Below, piece by piece: positions 7,701-9,718 of a DNA stretch of 9,718 nucleotides. The translations under genes and the position numbers were made by a program. Source of the stretch: Lachnospiraceae bacterium UBA6998 (GTDB lineage: Bacteria > Bacillota > Clostridia > Lachnospirales > Lachnospiraceae); the NCBI GenBank assembly GCA_002448395.1, contig DJXS01000060.1:1-9718 (forward strand), written 5' to 3'. How positions within the stretch are numbered: the stretch's first letter is position 1; every line of letters begins with the position of its first letter. The notes beneath the pieces were generated by a model. That model was not told the DNA's origin and made no database searches. It worked only from the letters and a program-made list of their open reading frames with translations.

Positions 7701-8162
7701 GCGCTCAACGATGGCATGTCCAATCTCAAGGACGGAACGGCACAGCTTGCTGCAAACAACAGCAAACTTAAGGAAGGCGCGGGAACGCTGGCAAATGGCG
7801 CTGACAAGCTCAATGAAGGCATGGAGCAGCTGGCGGATGGAACACAGACGCTCGCTGATAACAGCGGAAAGCTCACTGACGGCGCATCACAGCTCAGCGA
7901 AGGCGCCGCAAAGCTCGCAGACGGTATGTCGGAGATCTCCTCCGGCGCTCTGGAACTCAAAGACGGCTGTATAAAGCTCAACGAGGAGGGCGTGCAGAAA
8001 CTCGCGAAGCTTTACAAGACAGACGTCAAGTCTATCGAAAAACGGATCGACACTCTTAAGGACGCCGCTAAGTCCTACAAGACATTCAGTGGAACCGCGA
8101 ATCCGGACAAGACAAGGGTGAAGTTCATCTACAAGACGGATAGTATTGAGAAGAAGGACTGA
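4731..8162 (+). CDS. Large secreted xxxLxxG heptad-repeat protein, putative MMPL partner
   Basis: A 1143-aa protein. I chose ATG 4731 over GTG 4707 because AAGGAG (4714-4719) precedes it and it begins a clean signal peptide: MKRK, hydrophobic VLALLLAVAM, then cleavage near AYA (residues 23-25). Residues about 70-230 form a non-repetitive domain (TVYVFTD at 71, a WNAGGNDIYYQG block, YYLDGKEI, and FPGL near 227), seen in related clostridial proteins. An acidic stretch, DDDEELEED (291-299), leads into xxxLxxG heptads (the pattern of TIGR03057 and YhgE/Pip-type proteins) over about 318-566 and 795-1085. The intervening 573-795 is less regular and Ala-rich. The C-terminal 60 residues are charged and end in VKFIYKTDSIEKKD. 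There is no C-terminal membrane segment or LPxTG signal. The only cysteines are Cys281 and Cys1080, flanking the rod. It probably sits outside the membrane with the MMPL pump. Its biochemical role is unknown. Confidence 0.88.
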   Translation: MKRKQVLALLLAVAMTANMTMPAYAAAPVSGSIFWDSQETAAITEEDLAAAMAAAVKGTDEVSEGAEKEETVYVFTDAYGKQKSMTVSNWLKNKEGSDKLYDNSILQNIENVKGDEPFTQNGDILTWNAGGNDIYYQGTTDKAAPISQKITYYLDGKEIAPEDLAGKSGKVKIHIDYDNSEKYSDVFVPFTTMTGIIFSNDNVKNVEIDNGSVISEGKNTVVVGMAFPGLSDSLQSAKDDAEHLLDETEASQKSKDRVRDLEIPDSVEITMDATDFKMSTCMTMVFSGLFDDDEELEEDHDSMLKDMDEKIADLEKDGADLADGAGKLSDGINEATDGSKELADGAGELSSGIKEYTVGVSEVNDGAKKLSDGTSALVDGLPELTSGLKKYTDGVSELDKGAGKLKSGIRDYTKGVDDVNTGAGQLKEGTDKLTKSLPTLTDGLGQYVDGVDRVDKGLGQIAEKIPDFTEGTEALNWGLGEVGSGINDLAGGLGTLKDGTKELVDNSDALNSAAGQLSQGADQLAEGISQYTQGVGRLKKGTEQLLDEEKGMPALITGAENLKKGIDSYTGAVSDASDKIGTSAGQIAEAAGGAQGLIGKIDAAKESIGTLAKGAGEVAGGAAGVKDVVDNTILPKASEIKDAAGEVSTDSAIEDGKNHGIEKAGAVSGGDAGIKEDVYSAILDMLPEDLENREEIARSAAGVAEDKATDRLSDLADEANGKIETAADEAAQKAAGEVADAANGKLSDIKTSAGELSADLGGASKSLSTVSEGAGGVADEIGALKDTVDSLSGDLGSVSEGLGTLSEGAQKLQEASGALSGASGDLEKGASDLGDGISAAQKGVEQVDSGLGNLAGNSESLNSGAAALSNGLSHEADPENPEDMPGFVQALDAYTAGVKSADEGVGKLYTGARTLNSATALLIQGAQKLDNGAQELAAGAEQLKDGTGELVGKSDALLSGAEALATGAAQLGDGVTQLADGTKLLSSNSEALNDGMSNLKDGTAQLAANNSKLKEGAGTLANGADKLNEGMEQLADGTQTLADNSGKLTDGASQLSEGAAKLADGMSEISSGALELKDGCIKLNEEGVQKLAKLYKTDVKSIEKRIDTLKDAAKSYKTFSGTANPDKTRVKFIYKTDSIEKKD
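5685..7985 (+). repeat. Coding heptad repeats (xxxLxxG), two arrays with a divergent middle
   Basis: The translation repeats a seven-residue unit with Leu at position 4 and Gly at position 7, as in KLSDG, ELADG, QLAEG and KLADG, in two arrays (residues about 318-566 and 795-1085). A 35-residue super-unit is visible: YTxGVxxVxxGAxxLxxGTxxLxxxLPxLxxG occurs from Tyr-Thr near 5795 and again near 5964, with shortened copies between and after. At DNA level the units differ widely in codon choice, which points to old repeats held by protein selection rather than recent slippage. Confidence 0.85.
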
Positions 8163-8193
8163 ACTGCCGCAACACAGTATCAGGAATAAGAAT

Positions 8194-8754
8194 ATGGGAA
8201 GCATAATTATAATTTCACTCGCTCTGGCGCTGGGAACCTACGGGATCGCGGCGCAGAGAGGGGCTAACCTGGTAAAACTGGACAGATATACACTGCTGAT
8301 GTCAGCGCTGTGGGGCGTTTTGGAGCTTGTTTCTGCATTTGTCGGTTACGGTACGGGCAGGTGGATCCTGACGAGAGAAGTGGTCACAGAGCATAATCTT
8401 TACTGGGTCCATGTATTGGCAGGCGTTCTTATGGCAGCGGTCGGACTGCGGATGCTCCTGCAGGCTTTCAAAAAGAAATCTCTTTTTGAGCACCGAATGG
8501 AGCGTGTCGATATCAGGGCGGATGTCCTGTTGTCACTGCGGCTTTGTCTGCAGGCTCTGTTCCTCGGAATCGCTTGCGGACTGCTCATGCTTCCGATGAG
8601 AGGATTCCTTCTGAGCGTATTTGGGTTTAGCGCAATCTTTGCGGGAATCGGATATGTCAGTGGAAGAGCTAATGGCGCAGTTCTGACGGACCAGGCGTTG
8701 GGCCTGGCCGGGAGCCTTCTGTGTATTCTGGGAATTTGTTTGCAGATCGCATAA
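8194..8754 (+). CDS. MntP-like (DUF204) six-helix membrane protein with altered key residues
   Basis: A 186-aa protein with six predicted membrane helices (about 3-20, 32-52, 70-90, 111-132, 137-157, 167-185), the size and topology of the MntP manganese exporter family. Family-like spacing is visible in the GxxELxxxxVGYGTG block of helix 2 (41-55, Glu44 kept), GLRMLLQAF (84-92) at the end of helix 3, and the basic loop 93-109. The helix 1 and helix 4 aspartates of MntP (in its MDAFAAS and SLDAMAVG motifs) align with Gly14 and Gln120 here, so Mn2+ export is doubtful. I chose ATG 8194, with AGGA (8182-8185) upstream; an in-frame TTG at 8146 would overlap the previous gene. It lies 31 nt after the heptad-repeat gene and is probably the last gene of the MMPL operon. 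A distant relative of another small exporter family is possible. Confidence 0.65.
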   Translation: MGSIIIISLALALGTYGIAAQRGANLVKLDRYTLLMSALWGVLELVSAFVGYGTGRWILTREVVTEHNLYWVHVLAGVLMAAVGLRMLLQAFKKKSLFEHRMERVDIRADVLLSLRLCLQALFLGIACGLLMLPMRGFLLSVFGFSAIFAGIGYVSGRANGAVLTDQALGLAGSLLCILGICLQIA

Positions 8755-8772
8755 GAGAAATTGTTGACAGTT

Positions 8773-8796
8773 CGCCGCGGCCTGAGGGCTGCGGCG
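8773..8796 (+). terminator. GC-rich hairpin after the MMPL operon
   Basis: CGCCGCGGCC pairs with GGCTGCGGCG (one G-T wobble) around the loop TGAG, giving a 10-bp stem 18 nt after the MntP-like stop codon. The stem is strong, but no clean T tract follows (TATTGCGTGATTT), so it may act as an RNA 3' stabiliser or a suboptimal terminator. A run of six T's at 8854-8859 follows a 4-bp AGCC/GGCT pairing and is a weaker alternative end. Confidence 0.45.
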
Positions 8797-8896
8797 TATT
8801 GCGTGATTTGGGAATAATAAATCACCCTGATAGCCGGTTGGGCATAAAAAGGCTTTTTTGCAGGTTATACACAACAAGAAGATGTAAAAGTGATTA

Positions 8897-8914
8897 TATT
8901 TTGACGTCAAAATA
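8897..8914. promoter_or_regulatory. 18-bp perfect palindrome TATTTTGAC/GTCAAAATA
   Basis: The two 9-bp arms are exact reverse complements around a central GACGTC. The right half contains TTGACG (8901-8906), a 5 of 6 match to a -35 box. With a 16-bp spacer it reaches AATAAA (8923-8928), a 4 of 6 match to a -10 box. This could be a regulated promoter for a short transcript ending at the hairpin at 9121-9147, or a protein-binding site with no promoter. No gene lies downstream on the + strand. Confidence 0.4.
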
Positions 8915-9111
8915 GAGATAACAATAAATCAAACAAATAATAACTAATAATCATTTTCGGTTGGGTATATTCAAGAAAAAAACGTTATTTATGCCTAAAA
9001 AGAAATGTATCTGAATAAGCCTCGCAAAATGATTTGTGTACAGATTCGATAATCAGATGATTTGTACCCAACATGCCCGCCATAAGACTAAAACCAGTCC
9101 TTGAACCCGGC

Positions 9112-9150
9112 AAAAATCAGGGGCCGCACCAAAACGGTGCGGCCCCTTTA
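9112..9150 (-). terminator. Strong intrinsic terminator of the phosphoglucomutase gene, possibly bidirectional
   Basis: GGGGCCGCACC (9121-9131) pairs perfectly with GGTGCGGCCCC (9137-9147) around a 5-nt loop. Reading the minus strand, the hairpin is followed after four nt by five U's (complement of 9112-9116). It lies about 40 nt past the phosphoglucomutase stop, so it ends that transcript. Reading the plus strand, only three T's follow (9148-9150), so it may also catch transcripts from the MMPL side. Confidence 0.85.
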
Positions 9151-9188
9151 ATGCTGTGGGTTCAACTATTTGCTTTCAACCAATCTGA

Positions 9189-9718
9189 TCAGCTGAAGAT
9201 AGGCTTAATAGCTGCGGACAGCTCGTCCTTCTCAGCCTGTGCGGCGTCGAGGTCCTTGCCGAGGGTGGTGTAGTAAGCCTTGATCTTGGGCTCTGTGCCG
9301 GAAGGTCTGACCATGACTTTCGCGCCGTCCTCGAGAACGAAGGAAAGAACGTTGGCCTTCGGAAGACCGGTGGTCTCGGGCTTCGCATAGTCTGTTACGC
9401 TTGCAACGGCCTTGCTGCCGAATGCCTTCGGAGGATTCTCGCGCAGATCCTTCATGATGCCTGCCATCTTGTCCATGCCGGAGAGGCCGGGGAACTCGAC
9501 GGTGTCGATCTTGTTGAGGTAGCGGCCGTACTGAGCATAGAGCTCTTCCAGACGCTGCTTGATGCTGGAGCCGATGCTGCGATAGTAAGCAGCCATCTCG
9601 CAGATGAGCATGGAGCCGATGATGGCATCCTTGTCACGTACATAAGGGCCTGCCAGATAGCCGTAGCTCTCCTCGAAACCGAAGATGAAGCGCTCGACTT
9701 CGCCTGCTGCCTCGAGCT
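9189..9718 (-). CDS. Alpha-phosphoglucomutase / phosphomannomutase, C-terminal part (5' end outside window)
   Basis: About 175 C-terminal residues of an alpha-D-phosphohexomutase, which interconverts hexose 1-phosphate and 6-phosphate in the cytoplasm. The frame stays open to the window edge at 9718, upstream of the internal ATG at 9611, so the true start is missing. The visible start of the fragment reads through FGFEESYGYL and VRDKDA, the sugar-binding loop and following motif of the phosphoglucomutase branch (PgcA-like). Near the C-terminus, VRPSGTEPKIK is the phosphate-binding loop of domain 4. The protein ends in KPIFS before TGA (9189-9191). The EESYG motif favours glucose over mannose as substrate, by family knowledge. 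The gene converges on the MMPL operon and appears functionally unrelated to it, though glucose 1-phosphate feeds envelope glycan synthesis. Confidence 0.93.
   Translation of the reverse strand, partial: LEAAGEVERFIFGFEESYGYLAGPYVRDKDAIIGSMLICEMAAYYRSIGSSIKQRLEELYAQYGRYLNKIDTVEFPGLSGMDKMAGIMKDLRENPPKAFGSKAVASVTDYAKPETTGLPKANVLSFVLEDGAKVMVRPSGTEPKIKAYYTTLGKDLDAAQAEKDELSAAIKPIFS

Larger units (their letters stand above)
8755..9188. other. Convergent intergenic spacer, no gene seen
   Basis: This 434-bp gap separates the MntP-like gene (+) from the phosphoglucomutase gene (-). Its centre (about 8800-9060) is clearly richer in A+T than the flanking genes. It holds the hairpin at 8773-8796, an 18-bp palindrome at 8897-8914, a near-direct repeat (CGGTTGGGCATA at 8835-8846 and CGGTTGGGTATA at 8958-8969), an inverted copy TACCCAAC at 9065-9072, and the terminator at 9121-9147. 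Short open frames here have no ribosome binding site and no recognisable product. Confidence 0.7.

Noticed and set aside
8146..8193. TTG start for the MntP-like protein, overlapping the previous gene
   Set aside because: It adds 16 polar residues not typical of the family, and the ATG at 8194 has its own AGGA and begins the first membrane helix directly.
8721..8915. Plus-strand open frame of 64 codons overlapping the end of the MntP-like gene
   Set aside because: It has no ribosome binding site, crosses the GC-rich hairpin, and gives an unrecognisable composition.
8991..9014. Seven-codon open frame ATG-CCT ending in TGA in the spacer
   Set aside because: It is too short to support, has no ribosome binding site, and is expected by chance in AT-rich DNA.
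9073..9273. Plus-strand open frame of 66 codons across the terminator and the end of the phosphoglucomutase gene
   Set aside because: It runs through a strong hairpin and antisense to a clear coding sequence, with no ribosome binding site.

Overview
The window looks like a chromosomal segment of a Gram-positive anaerobe of the Clostridia (Bacillota), probably a gut Lachnospiraceae-type organism. This is inferred from AGGAG-type ribosome binding sites, moderate G+C, and the style of the proteins: a clostridial MMPL pump next to a secreted protein made of xxxLxxG heptads. No outer-membrane genes are visible. There is no CRISPR array, tRNA, rRNA, insertion sequence or phage gene.

Layout. (1) 1-161: leader with a good promoter. 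(2) 162-947 (+): polytopic membrane protein of the DUF1624 / heparan-alpha-glucosaminide N-acetyltransferase-like family. (3) 1093-2384 (+): a two-gene unit with its own sigma-A-type promoter, encoding a VTT/DedA-like (TVP38/TMEM64) membrane protein and, 17 nt later, a TetR-family regulator. (4) 2385-2601: a compact control region with a perfect 26-bp palindrome (likely TetR operator) followed by two hairpins, the first with eight T's. (5) 2602-8754 (+): three tightly spaced genes, namely an MMPL/RND-type permease (702 aa), a very large secreted protein (1143 aa) dominated by xxxLxxG heptads, and a small MntP-like membrane protein that lacks two aspartates characteristic of that family. (6) 8755-9188: AT-rich convergent spacer with hairpins, an 18-bp palindrome and a strong terminator. 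(7) 9189-9718 (-): C-terminal part of an alpha-phosphoglucomutase/phosphomannomutase, running off the window edge.

How the genes may work together. The most interesting unit is TetR regulator, operator/leader, MMPL pump, secreted LxxG rod and MntP-like protein. MMPL permeases export lipids, siderophores or drugs. In other Bacillota, xxxLxxG heptads occur in YhgE/Pip-type envelope proteins. Here the repeats are in a separate Sec-secreted protein with no C-terminal membrane anchor. Its only two cysteines lie just before and just after the repeat rod, suggesting a rod folded back on itself with its ends held together near the pump. The whole could be an inducible multi-component envelope export or resistance apparatus. 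The substrate cannot be read from the sequence.
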